DNA from: Metaphire vulgaris
Lineage: Eukaryota; Annelida; Clitellata; Crassiclitellata; Megascolecidae
Direction of reading: 5' to 3'
Length of the DNA stretch: 64,000 nucleotides
Assembly (NCBI GenBank): GCA_018105865.1
Contig: CM030845.1
Location: 7,727,390 to 7,791,389 of the forward strand
Shown: positions 47,392 through 59,812 of the stretch, piece by piece
Numbering within the stretch: position 1 is the stretch's first letter
How the letters are laid out: each line of letters opens with the position of its first letter
Translations under genes and position numbers: made by a program
The notes under the pieces: generated by a model
What the model was told of the DNA's origin: nothing
The model's database searches: none
The model's input: only the letters and a program-made list of their open reading frames with translations

Positions 47392-47857
47392 TAATTTAAT
47401 CTAGATAATTTAGTTATAACCGCGAACAATCAGAGCATGTTCTCAGTTCTCAGTTAAATAGGCTACTTCTAGTGTCTTTGCAATATTTGCTGATGGCGGC
47501 AGACTACTCCAGACGCTGGTAGTGGCCAGCGGGAACCTGCGATGGCCAATGGTGCTGTATGTGTTGATGGACCTATATAGTAAGGCTACCACGAGAGTGC
47601 GAATGGACGCTGGTCGTGCAGTAGGCCTTAGGTGTCGACGAGAGCCAGGGTCAGTTATATTGAAATGAAATGAAGATATTTATTATTTCACAGTTTGGCA
47701 AACAGAAAATATTGCAAGCAAACATAGCAAAAAGAAAATAAAACTTAATTAAGCTTAGGCCTACATACTATGCGAGTAGGCCTACTTTAGTAGTTAGCAA
47801 AGTAACATATGTTGCCGAATGAGAAAAGGTTAACCTAAGGAATAATATTGCAGACGT

Positions 47858-48055
47858 CAGTGGCGGCTCCAGGATTTGGCAAGTGAGGGGTTTTTGGGTG
47901 GCAACTTCTAAGCATGGGTGGCCAACCACCTGTTAGGCCCTATGTAGTAGTAAGTATAGGTCCCAACTGGGGGTTCACTAAGGGGAAGAAATGGCATTCA
48001 ATAGGGGCGGGGAACGGGCTTTCGGGCCCCACATGTGGATTGTGGAGCCCCACTG
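47858..48055. mobile_element. hAT-like MITE, 'CAGTGGCGGCTC' family, copy 2
   Basis: Starts CAGTGGCGGCTCCAGGATTT and ends ...TGTGGAGCCCCACTG. Flanks GCAGACGT (47850-47857) and GCGGAAGT (48056-48063) agree at 6 of 8 bases. A partial relative begins near 63770. Confidence 0.6.
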
Positions 48056-48780
48056 GCGGAAGTCAGTTGACAGATGCGTTATGGCGCTTTACCATGAAGG
48101 CATCGATAAGCAATGGCAGCCAATTTGTATCGAATCTTCCGTGGAACCCGAAGTCAGTGAAGTTTGTAAAGAAGTGATGTCATGTGATAGATCTTATAGT
48201 TCGATTGACTGGGCGTGCTGCTTCATGGAGCACAGCCGAAGCTATCAGTAAATCACTTGGTAAACTATCCAAAAGCACGTCAAAATAATCTTTAAGCACG
48301 ACACGACTTGAGATACCGCGAGTGGATGACGAGGTTGCACAAATACGAATTGCGTACAGGCTTTCGCCTAAAAGATGTCGTTATGACGTTATCTAGCACA
48401 TCTGTCAACTACTTTAAAATATGTCTACTTTAAAAGTTGCAATTTAATTTATGGCTTCTACTTGCGCTCGTTCTCTTAATTAATTATGGTTTATTGTCTA
48501 ATGATCGCAGACAAGTATTAGCAGCTTTATAAATGCCTGTCTTAGCCTGGTACATTAAGAGCAGTGTTTAATCTAGACTCCTGGACTCCGGGAGAAACTG
48601 AAAAAGCCGGGGGGGAACTGACAAAGCCGGAGGGAATTCTGCTAGGGGCCGCTGTTAGTCCATGTAGTATTCCAAAATTTCCAGGGGAATTTTAAATTTC
48701 CGGGGGGGAAGGGCAATTTTCCCCGGAAACGGCCTAGATTAAACACTGTACAAGAGTCTTGATGTTTAGTTGTCGTTGTG

Positions 48781-48845
48781 TCACGTGATAAGTCGTTGTC
48801 ATAGCACAATTTCCGGATTCCTTGTTTAAAAATGGCCGCCGTCTT
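48781..48845 (+). promoter_or_regulatory. Candidate promoter of the FoxM-like gene
   Basis: Contains the palindromic E-box TCACGTGA (48781-48788), an ETS-like TTTCCGGAT (about 48820) and AATGGCCGCC (48831-48840), a YY1-like start-site motif. It lies 1.1 kb upstream of the first recognised FoxM exon. A 45-codon frame beginning at that ATG has no known relative. No link to the gene is proven. Confidence 0.35.
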
Positions 48846-49962
48846 CGGAATTCGGCGACCGTTTCTAGAGAGTTTTAATCAGTCGACATTTATTATGCGC
48901 CGTTATATGGACAGATTATCACGGAGTCGCTCATTAGGCCTATTTACCGATCGTCGTTGCGTCTCGAAATGAACTAAATTTGATTCCTTCTACTTTCGAG
49001 CGCGAGGCTTTTTAGGACGACGGGGAAGGGACTGAGCTACGTCCACGAAATACTTGAACACGCCGAAGCAGTTGTTATGATTATGACGGTAATTTATTAC
49101 CCGAAATGAATGATGATTTTCCTAGTTGGTCAACAGCTTCACTGTTGGCTCTATATATAGAGGACTGGGGGACGTGCAGGGTACTTGTTGGTTCAGTGTC
49201 ATCGCCAGGTGTTAAGTATCCTCTCGATTAATTATTTACGACCTGTCCATATATCTGCTTATTTGATAAGAATTTTATTTTAAATCGCAGTTGCTCCTGT
49301 GTGCTATATTTGTATGCTTGAATGCTTCTGAACGAAGGAAGACGTTTCGATTTAGTTAGGATTGAAAAGTCTATTTAGTACAAGGTCCGTTTTGCGAGTG
49401 TTAGATACCATATTTCATATTTGCACAGGATTTGCTGAAGACAATGCTAGATTTAACTTGGGGCTGTACTCCATTTGTTGAGAGCGCTCCTTTAGAGGGA
49501 TCAAACAATTTAGCCATCTACCCCAGTGGAGGGAGAGTTTTTGGTGGAAAAGTTTTGATTTCCCAATGTATTTTTTAAAATCACAGCCACTACAGAGGTT
49601 ATATATTTTGAATCACAAGCAGGGTTAATTACATTATGCATACATTTGACATACATTTCCCCACACAAGTTTGTGATAGTTATGTGCAGAGTAGTCAAGA
49701 GATTATCAGATTCTTTCTATATGCTCATAAAATCTTGTAGATTTGCTTCACTTTTAATTAATTTGCTTGACAAATGACAGTTATCAACTTATCATATGTG
49801 TGTATTAAGACTGATGCCTTATTCAATTGTTTGATTTAATTTTGTAATTAACTAAAATTGAAAACAGATATTTTGTTCTGAAAATATTTTTTTAATTTTA
49901 CAGATTTTTCTCTGTTTGTCTGCCTGAAGTCAGCAGGACTGGCATCCCCTATTAAATCTAAC

Positions 49963-52900
49963 ATGAACGCATGCCCGTACATTCATAATTCTCTGGTATG
50001 CATTGCTGGTGACATGCTCCATGTTTCCTCAGATGTGTACATTGATTCTGTGAAGTCAGATCAGTCAGATGTTGTCAGCGAAGAAATTGAAGTTGACTCT
50101 GACAATGCTGACATTCTGCCCAGAGTGAATATGGATGGTGGAATTGCATTGGAGGAACAGATTGGCAGCAACGATGGCCAGACAGAGAAGTCTTCACCCT
50201 CAGCAGATCCTCTACAACTGGGTGCACATCAGAATGTTCCAGCAGAGACTGTTAAAACCCAGACATCGGCTGATGCGTCTGTCGGCAGAATAACTAATGT
50301 AATAAAGAAGATCTTATTCCTAAGACCAAACGAAGATCCTGAAGTTGCAAAAGCAAAGACTATCAAGGACCTTTTGGCTTTGGTTGAGAAGGAAGCCACA
50401 AATGAATTAGAAAACGGTTTGGCATTACCCAAGGAAACCATTATTGAGATAATCAGCATTAAGGCTCCGAATAGGCAGAAGCCAAAGCTGACATTCACAA
50501 AAGGCCTTACAAAATCTAGGGAATCATTAGATGGGAATGAATTCCCTCGAGAGTTGGACGCACCGTCGGTTTCACTGCTGAGGTCAAATTGTCGGACACC
50601 CAGTCCAGCCAGAAGCGGAACGTGTTTTCTTCTTTCGGAGATTAAGGCTTTAGACCATCAAAACTGTTACTTTGATTCATTGTCGATGAAACTTACCTCA
50701 AAAGATGGTGTTCAACCGAAGTCTTCGGAAAATCATAGATCAAGCCAAAAAGACGGGTGTTGCCATATGGGTTCAAAAGACGTGGTTCAAGAGGCAAGGA
50801 AGAACTTTGATGAAGGTGATGAAAACAATGTGTTCTCCAACAGCTGTTCAGGAGAAAATGAAACAGGTGAATTCCTTGTCTATTGTCTTTTTTATGTTTT
50901 AATATTTTTATTTCATAATTGAAATTTCTTTTTATCATATACTGATCATGTTAGAAAGATTTCCATTGACCCTGACCTACAACTGCAAACTACCAATTAT
51001 GAGTGTTCTTATTCAGTTGTTGAAATCTGTTTCTCAGCGTTTCAATATTGTTGAATGTTTTGTTTGAATATAGAAGCAGTGTTTCATATATTTGAATTCA
51101 TGCAGCCGGTGGCCGATCTATGAAAAGTATGCAAAACGCTTAAATCAAGATATAATTCTGAGAGTGTTTCATTGTAATTGGGCTGGTTGATTTCTTATGA
51201 ATTGTGATTATTTTCCAAGTTTGTTATCTGAGCAAATAGAGGAAATCAAACGAGATTAGAACATAGAAATAGAAATTGAAATAGAATAGAAATAGAAATA
51301 GAAATTGAAAACCGACAATTAAGGCAAACAAATAACTTTGTCTACTTGGGAGGAAACTTCAGTACAACAGAAGGTTCCCAGACAGACGTATCACGACGAA
51401 TTGGCATAGCAAGGAATGCCTTCCATGCTTTATATAACATACGGACAGCAAAAGACATTTCAAAGTATATACAAAAATGAGAGTATATGAGGTTCTTGTC
51501 TTAAGTTGCCTTCTATACAATTCTGAAACATGGACCTCCAAACGAACCACTGATCAAAGAAGGCTACACGTCTTTGAGATGGCCTGCCTAAGGAAAATCA
51601 TAGGAGCGACTCGAAGGGATAAAATAAGAAATGAGATCATAAAGAAACACTTAAACCACGACGTGGACACTCTCACAAGGGTCAAGCAGCATCGTCTACG
51701 ATACTTTGGGCATGTAGTCAGAATGGACAACAATAGATACCCAAAGATCGCAATGTACTGGGAAGTTCACGGAGAAAGAATCAGAGGAAGGGAGATGGAT
51801 TGACAATGTTAAAGAAGACTGTGACCTATGAAGAAGACAAATGACCTAGGATTGCTCTAGATAGAGACAAATGGCAAGCTATAGTTAATGGGCTGCCTAC
51901 ACATGCACAAGCATTGTCAGGGCATAAATGATGATGATGATGAATGTTATGCAGAAATCTCATTAGTTATTTTGGTCATATTTTTCTGATGATTGCTTCT
52001 ATCAATTCATTAGAGAGGCTATTAGTGGGGACTTTATTTATTTGATAAATATGATTAAAGTTTATCTCTGCTCACTTCATTCACTTCTTATTATCACTTT
52101 TGTTGAAGCAACTGTGACCATCTTGATGCAGACATTGAGATTTTATCTATGTGATGGTTGTTACTGTAAATTTTTCCATTTTAAGCAGAAAGACCCTCCC
52201 AGCTAGAGTTATCAAAATTTGAAAAATTCTGACATGTATCATGATTTGCCTTGCTTACTTGAGCTGTGAGAATGATTTTTATTGATATTACTGGACTTTG
52301 TTTGTCATGTTTATTGGTGCACTGTCAATATTCATTTATTGGCAAAATGTTCTTGGGATAATGAAATGGTTTTTAAGGAGTCTAACATTTTATTTTCATT
52401 GTATTTTTTATGGAAAGCTTAAGCGAGAGGTGAGAGCAGAAATATTAAAAATCCTAATTTAGAAGAAACCTTTGCTTTCTAGGATGAATTTTTGCCTTTT
52501 GTATGATGTTTTGAGCTGCTTAATTTGCTAAGTTTTCAGAGCATTTAAAGTCACAATTTATGAAAAACGTTGTGACAGTTTGCTAAGGTTTCCAAAGTGC
52601 TACATGTTATACGCCACTGCCAAGTCTGCAGCCGACTCTATTTGTGCCTGTATAGTTTTCTTGTGCATTGAGTTTGTGAATGCTGCCTGTACAATTCATA
52701 GAAGTATAGTAATTGATTTTAGTGAAACAAAGAGCTCACTATTTCATTGATATAGTGGAGTTGCACACTAAAATTACACATTAGAATGTAATGAATAGTC
52801 ATTAAATAAAACACAACTGTGGTAACAAAAGCTTTCCAGCTCCTCACAAATACAGCACACTGCTTAGTCATTGCTAATTAAAACAGCTATTGTTAATTCA

Positions 52901-55900
52901 TGCAGCTATTGTTGCAATGCTGGTATCATATGTGAATCAGTTAGAAGCAGTTTATTTGTGTGTTTTGTTTTGCTGCATATGATAATTTATAATCAGAAAT
53001 TTTTCAAATTCTGAATGTCTTTTTCACAGAATTATAGGATGTTATTTTTCTATAGCAAATCTTATCAGTGGCAACTGGAGAATAGTTCTAAGAAAAGATC
53101 ACAATCTTTCTTGGAGAAACATTTTTAAAAAGCCTGGTGAAATTCAGATTGGTTTTCAAAGTTTACATCCCAAGCACTGTTTCCTGTTATCATTGAGGGG
53201 AGGGTGTCAGGGCCCCTGTTCAGGCTGGAATCAGTTGTGGGATTTTCACAAAATTGGTGAAAACATTTCATGTTTCAGTGGTGTGGGTAGGGTGATTGTC
53301 AGCAGAATTGATGCATTTAGTCATATTACAGCTTTTGACCACTCAGTAAAAAAATCATATTTTGAGTCTAAAATATGCACTGGAGATCACCATCTAATTC
53401 TAACATTACCCAGAACAGAATTTCTGTGACCATTGGGGTGGGGGGGAAAGGAAGGCTCACAACGCTTCCCTAATCCCCCTCTCTAGTCATGCTAAATTGA
53501 ATGTGAATCTGTTTTGATGTCCATTAATGCAGCCACTGGAGGGGCAGTGGGGAGATTCTCGCAGAAACATTAAGAAAATTTATCTAATTTAATAATGTGA
53601 TTTAAAGTGGTTTATGAGGCTAAGTTAGCCTGTGTGAAAACCACTGTAGTGAGGAGTAAAGTGATTGCTAAAATAGCTGAAATGGTCTGCAAATTTTCTC
53701 CAAAGTTCAAGATTTGAATCTAGTATTACTCTAAATTGGGACATCTGTGGTTCTGCTCCATATGCGATATGAGAACTAATGGTCTTGAAAACATTTGTTC
53801 AGTTGGGGTATTGCCAATTTGCTGTCGCACAGTCTAAAAATATGCACCAAATCTCAAGATTTGAATCTTATATTGCCCTTTAAAAAATTTGGCTGGTGCT
53901 CCACACACCACACTCCAGAAATCCCCGTAGTTGGGACTGGACATATACGTCTGTAGAAGCATTGGTTCCATTCCCCCTATTCTGGAACCCTGACTATACC
54001 ACTGCTATTATACTTTTCAGAATGGCCATTTGGGTTCTGGTATAGTATTTACTCAATGAGAAGAATGGTAAAGATGAGTTTTGTCTCATTTTAGTCCATA
54101 AATGTTCTAAAAATACAAACAATTGAGGAAACAAAATGAGTTTCAAAACAATTGAAAACAAAATTCAATGTATTAGTCTCTGTTTTGACCTAAATCAGGT
54201 CTAAAAGTTCTACAGGTTTTCATATGCCAGATTGGTTAATGTAATTTCATTTCTCTGTTGTCATTGTCATGTACTGTATCTTGCTGGGATTTTCTATTTT
54301 TTCTCTCTGCACTGCATTGAATTAATGGAAAATAGAATTTTTCAGTAGGCTTTTTTCTGAAATCATTTTGCAATGCAGCAAGATAACAGCAAAAATGGAT
54401 TTATTTTAAGGCATGCTCATATCTACACACAAAGCACATGCAAACACACAAGAACTGTATGTAGGTCACATAGCTGATTTGTCATGGTACATATGAAGCC
54501 AGCCCTTGTTGCAGTGTTTCAGCAGGGCTTAGCATTGTGGGAAAGAAGCATGTCTCTACAAGCTTAGCACTATAATTGCATTGTAAGGCTATATGAGCTG
54601 GAGTCCCCACATTGCAGATGCTTCTATGTTTAGCAATGTTGGCATTTCATTGACAGACTGACGAAATTAACTGTTTGTATGTGTAAACATGTAATCTTTG
54701 TGTGCACATTATAAGCAAAATGTTCAACTAGGTCTATTAATGAAAATTTTTATTTTATACATTTTATTACTTAGGAAATTCTGAATTCTTACCAGGAATT
54801 ATGAGCATATTTGATAATACTATAAGTAGTGAGTGTGTGCATGATTTTGGCATTTTTCAGTAAAACTTTAACTTGTGGCAATTTTATATTTTGTGATAAA
54901 TTGCACAGAAAATAATATTGGCAAATCTGTTAAACAGATCTGGAGGTGTCAGGAGATAAACCTGACACCAAGCAAACATCAAACATTTGTGATGGAAAAT
55001 TCAACCCAGTGAACTCTGTCAGGAACCAGTTCAACAACTGCCTGAATGACGTAATTGAATTCACTTACAATCTAATGATTTTTGGTTGTTATAAATAATG
55101 ATGCTAATACAACAAACGAATAAATCATTTAAATCAGATTATAAATATTATTCAATAAGCAGTATTATCATGTTTGAATCACAACCAGTTGAAATGGATG
55201 TTGGTTTTCTTTGATATCAGGTGACAAAAGATCAACAAAAGAGGGATAGAGATAGGAGACCTCAGTTTTCTTACTCTCAACTGATCCAGATGGCCTTATC
55301 GACGAAGGCTGACAAGAGAATGGCCTTGCGTGAAATTTACCAATGGATTGAGAATAATTTTGCCTACTACAGATACTCCAAAAATCCAGGATGGAAGGTT
55401 TGCAGTTTTGATAAAATGATAATTGAAAGTAATAATTTGAACTTCTGTGAGTTGGTAATAATCATACATGTAGCTCTTGAATAATAAAGTGAAATTCAGA
55501 TTTATATTCTGTCACTAGATATTTTTAATGTTTTTTTTAATCTTCTGTTTTCTTTCTGAGGACATAGCTATGATGCTTAAGGTTTTGCTTTGGTAATGTG
55601 TAATACTGAGTTAGGATATGATAAATACATGTTATTTTAGTTATTTATTGCTGGTCTAATGTAATTCTTGATGATAGCATGGATTTTGTTCTTAGAAGCT
55701 AATTTATCTCAGCACCATATATTTGATAATTTAACGGGTACAATTTTCATTGCTGAGGTCACAGGGTCATTGATTCTTGAATTGGTTGGTTATAAAGTTG
55801 AGGTAATTGTTTTGGTAAAATGTAATTACAATAGTGTATCCTGTTATGCAAATTCTTTCTTTGCCAAACTTTCTTTATCCATTTGAATACTTATTGTTGA

Positions 55901-58900
55901 ACTGATGTTTATGAAAACATTATTATAAGTGTTTTTGTTTGAGAAAAGAGGGGTGGGGTTGCAAAAAATGTAATCCTTTCCAGTGAGAGTTTGGTGACTA
56001 AAACACACATTTGTGGAAGGGGGGTTATAGAACTGCTTTACTTTAGGACATATTTTATATAAATTCAGGGTGGTATCAGGACAGTTTAGAACGTTATCAG
56101 CTGACTGCTAATTCAAGAACTCCTTGTTATTGATTCAGTCAATGCTGATTACTGTTTCATTGCAGCTTTGGCTCAACCTCAAGTGCCATCAGAGTTAATT
56201 TATGACGTATTTAAGTTTATCACATGCTCATTTTCATTGCTTGATGAAATCTAAAATTTGATAAATTAGTTATTTTCAGTTTTCATCGTAGTTGTGAAAT
56301 AGCAGATATGTTATGATTTGTCAAATAGTAAGTAAATTGGTCAGTACATTTCTGCAGCACATTTACCATTGGCCAATGCACCGTAGTTGCACAGGTGACA
56401 CAGAAGGCCTTTGAAGCTTTAGTTAGTTTAGTAAATGATGATGCTTATGATACTTATCAATTGAAATAAGTTAAAAAGAATTGTCAATGAATGGTTAAAC
56501 CTGCAGCTGTTTCAAATAAATGTCGAGGCGTGACATTCCCCTATATAACTGGATCTGTTGGTGTGGTGTACGTTTCAAGACACATTTCTGTTAATTGATT
56601 TAGTTGATCAAAGTCTTACCGTGCCCCAAGTGTGGACTTCTTTTCTTCAGAAGTGAGGTTTTGAGTAAGTCGGCCCTATCATCAGGAGTGTTCTTGACCC
56701 AAGTGTATGTGAATTGGCAAATTCTGATTATACGGCCTCTTTTGAAATGACCTGAAATGCATCTCTTTATCAATATGTAATAATCAGTTAATCACAGTAG
56801 AAGCGCTTCTGAGTGATTTTCCAGAAAAGACGCTATATTCTTGTTTCTGAAACACTTTAAGGTCAGGCACCATCATGCATTACTGAGCTTTTCAAACCAC
56901 CCTCTTCCGCTGCACTTTACCTGCTTTACTCCACTGACCGTAAGGCTGTCCATGTCACCATATCACATACTGCATTTACTTGGCATCAAACATTCACAGG
57001 GACTGGACCCTCTCTCTGTAATACGTTGACCCCTACATTCTGGCCTCACTTCTTGCTCCCTAACTAACTCTGTTCAATGCAACAGCTAAAGTCTCACTAT
57101 TCTATCTTGCAACTCCAAAGCCAGGAGTGCCTCTGAGTAGAAATATAAAAAGTATCATACAAATGCATTACATTACATATAAATATTGCATTAGATTACA
57201 CTGGCTGATCTCTCGAATTGACCTGATCTTTTGTGGTATGGATTTGGAGTACCGTTGCTTGAAATCTTTGTGTATTAGAAATGGGCTATAAAAATCTATA
57301 GATCTATTATTATTGTTTTTGTTTTTGTTTTTGTTTTAAGTAAATGAAGGCCATTCTTATATGTTGAAGTGGTGTATAGATTTTAGAAGGCTCTGTCAGA
57401 ACCTGGAGCATCTCTGAGTAGATAAAAATAAGAGTAGCTAAAATATGTGCTATTCATTTGCATTGTATTCAACTGCCTTTGCTTTGGATATGGTCTTGGT
57501 GACTGGAATCCCAAAGGTTTAGCCACGTATTTTTCGGTTGAACGAGAAATCATAGACCAATGCCTTCGCATTCATTATGTAGATTGCAGGGTAGGTGCTA
57601 TGTTTATGCAAGTCAACAGACTGAATGATGCATTAGTAATTCTTCAGCTTTTTACCAAATATTTCTTTTGATTTCTGACAAATTTGCTTGAGCATTATGA
57701 ACGAATCGGTGCAATTATTGGGGGAAATGCTTCCGTTGATGTCTTTGTAGAATTCAATTCGACATAGCTTATCTCTATGCGATGCATTTGTTCGTAAGAA
57801 GATAAGCCACTCCACTGGACGATCGGGGAGTTCGTACTGGACGCTGGATCTCGACAGACCGGTCGCAAAAAATGCAAGCTGCACAACAAATTTTTCAGGT
57901 CAGCGACGAACTGAAATGCTAGGAATTTTGCGGCTGCACTTGGTCAAAGTTCAACATCTACTTAGTATTCAGGTCTTGGTTTAAAAGTGTAGCTGTTCAG
58001 GACAAACTTTGCAGATTTATTGTGCCCAACGTTGACCTGTGATGAGTTGGACTGAACATGCTGAACTTGTTCGAGTGTTAGTTGTTCGCTGTTAACACTT
58101 ATCAAGTATTGCTATCTCGACTACACACAGACACTTAATGTATGATTAGTTATAGAGCAGTCGAGCCAATGTTAAGACGTAGTTAATGTCTCTTGTGAAA
58201 ATCAAATGGTGACTTGTCCACAGATCCAATGTTAACCCCTTAACCGTGTATTTAACTGTAACTCAATGTAAAATGGACAGGTATATCCGGGATCCCCAGT
58301 TAAGGGGTTAAGTAATTTTTAATGGCATTTCAAGAATGCTCTTGTTCATCGTACAGCTGTATCCACCCACTACCGTAATTATTTATTTGCAGTGAATCGT
58401 CATTTATTTAATTGAAACGTCATGCCTGACGTCATTTATTTAATTGAAACTTCATGCCTGACGCTTGTGATAGCATTCGATGAAACTTGAAGATGTGATA
58501 GTGCTGATAATTATTATGCAAACATTTAGTGTTTTAATATGGCATCTGTGCTTAGACTGCAAACATTCTTGACATAAAGTATTAAGAAAGTATAATTAGA
58601 AAATGGTAGCAGCAAAAGGCTTTTGGCCTTATGAAAAGCTTTTGGCTGTCATGCCTTATACACAGGTTAATTTTTTTAAATGCTAAAATGTTTAAGATGT
58701 TAAAATGTTTAAAATAAAAGTTGATTATGAATGGACTGGCATTTGTTGGAGTGGAGAAAATTTGTTGACAGACTTTTTATAATCTGCTGTTTTGTTTTGT
58801 AGAAATGAGTGCTCTGCCAGATAGAAAATATGAAACAGACCTGACGTCCTGTGCTGCAAAAACGGTTGTCAGAAAACGGAGATCAGGCGTTGAGATTAAG

Positions 58901-59812
58901 CAGCCAGTGAAGCAGATTAAACTCTTCGAACAGCCAAATGCCATTGGAGCTGGAGACTTTACTGCGGGCTTTGATGTCATGGCTGATTCTTCGGTGGTGA
59001 TCGACGATATGCTCAGCGTCGGTAGTTTTAATTGCAGTTTCCAAACAGTCGGTGGGCTGTTGATGGAACATGAGACGCCGGACACTTCTGGCAGATTCAA
59101 CAACAGAAGAGGTTTTAGGTTTCACTTGTGCCAGTGACCTGCTGTGTCACCGCGATCGAGGCACCTTCGCTGGAAGGCAGCCGATCCTACTAACCCGAAG
59201 GTCTGTCGGCCGCATCGTCGAAAGCAGGAGCTGAAAGTATTGAGAACGCCATCGGAGACAGACGGCTATGATCAGTCAAAATTTGACGAAGAGGCCGTCA
59301 CAGCCAGCAGCCGTTCATTTGATGAGTTTGCATGCGGTGAGGCTCTAGTAGGTCAGGGAGTCTTTTGGATGGAAACACCGGAGAGCGATGAACTGGTCTT
59401 GTCTCTGAAGGACGAAGACGACATAACTTCGATGCTGTTCTCTGCTTCCAGAACTTCCGAAAGCCCCTCTCAGAATCTTTCTTGGACAACTTCTGTTCAA
59501 GGTCTGGAACCGGTTCCTTTGAACGCAGCGCCGTTTGGCTTCGAGAACGAACCGACGATCGCCGACTTTGACTGCACGCATAATGGCAAAATACCATTGC
59601 AGTCAACTTCAGACGGTGCATCCTGTAATGTTCATAACATAGCCAGATGGCTTTCGGATTGCTATGGAGGTTGTCTCTCGGCTGCTGACGGTAAACTTGA
59701 AAGTCAGATGTTTTGTAATCTCCAATCTGGCAGCGAAGAAGTAACCAACCTGGAATGCGATCCGGATTCTGATTTCTTTGATAATCTTTTTTCCTTTCCA
59801 CCTTGTTTGTGA
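49963..59812 (+). CDS. foxm1: FoxM1-like forkhead transcription factor; last exon broken by TGA
   Basis: This is a nuclear DNA-binding protein. FoxM1 proteins activate G2/M cell-cycle genes. Exons: 49963 (acceptor at 49904) to 50866, 54938-55050, 55221-55397, 57751-57898, and 58803 onward; phases match at all four junctions. The forkhead domain spans exons 3-4: RPQFSYSQLIQMAL, KRMALREIYQWIENNFAYY, KNPGWK|NSIRHSLSLCDAFVRK, then SSYWTLD. PGWKNSIRH...SL.D.FVR is closest to FoxM. Exon 1 is a long Ser/Asp/Glu-rich N-terminal region. The last exon runs MSALPDRKYETD... to TGA at 59135-59137, then the same frame stays open for 225 codons to 59812 and is acidic, ending DFFDNLFSFPPCL like an activation domain. 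An upstream first exon is possible. FoxM is preferred over FoxN or FoxJ by the PGWKNSIRH block. Confidence 0.85.
51300..51945 (+). pseudogene. LINE 3' fragment in FoxM intron 1
   Basis: Broken frames read NNFVYLGGNFSTTEGSQTDV, RRIGIARNAFHALYNI, then after a stop VLVLSCLLYNSETWTSKRT and RLRYFGHVVRMDNNRYPK. This is the C-terminal region of an RTE/CR1-like LINE, in sense with the gene. A (GAT)n tail lies at about 51926-51942. It is inactive: at least one stop and one frameshift. Confidence 0.83.
53190..53470. repeat. Dispersed repeat remnant in FoxM intron 1
   Basis: GGGGCCCCTGTTCAGGCTGG...CAGTTGTGGGATTTTCACAAAATTGG corresponds to the repeat family at 40068 and 8650. It is decayed, and further fragments of similar type follow to about 54000. 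Confidence 0.5.
56860..57320. mobile_element. Retroelement-tail remnant in FoxM intron 3
   Basis: The end 'TGACCTGATCTTTTGTGGTATGG...ATTAGAAATGGGCTATAAAA' followed by ATTATTATT matches the tail at about 4925-5020 in the P450 gene. This suggests a shared LINE or SINE 3' end. No coding sequence is visible. Confidence 0.5.
57751..57898 (+). CDS. foxm1: FoxM-like exon 4: recognition helix and wing 1
   Basis: The acceptor is GTCTTTGTAG. The exon encodes NSIRHSLSLCDAFVRKKISH, followed by a glycine/serine wing loop and SSYWTLDLDRP. N-S-I-R-H is the DNA-recognition helix 3 of forkhead proteins. It begins exactly where exon 3 stops (PGWK) in phase 0 and ends in phase 1, matching the exon at 58803. 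The exon is easily missed because intron 3 is 2.35 kb and the exon is only 148 nt. Confidence 0.9.
58803..59812 (+). CDS. foxm1: FoxM-like C-terminal exon with in-frame TGA
   Basis: The frame entering from exon 4 gives 110 codons to TGA at 59135-59137. It resumes open immediately to 59812. Around the stop, the +1 frame (about 59109-59215) reads EVLGFTCASDLLCHRDRG, which resembles the FOXM1 C-V-S-E-M-L...H-R-E-R stretch as I recall it. Two compensating one-base errors would then hide an uninterrupted 335-codon exon. A true stop truncating the activation domain is the alternative. Confidence 0.7.
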
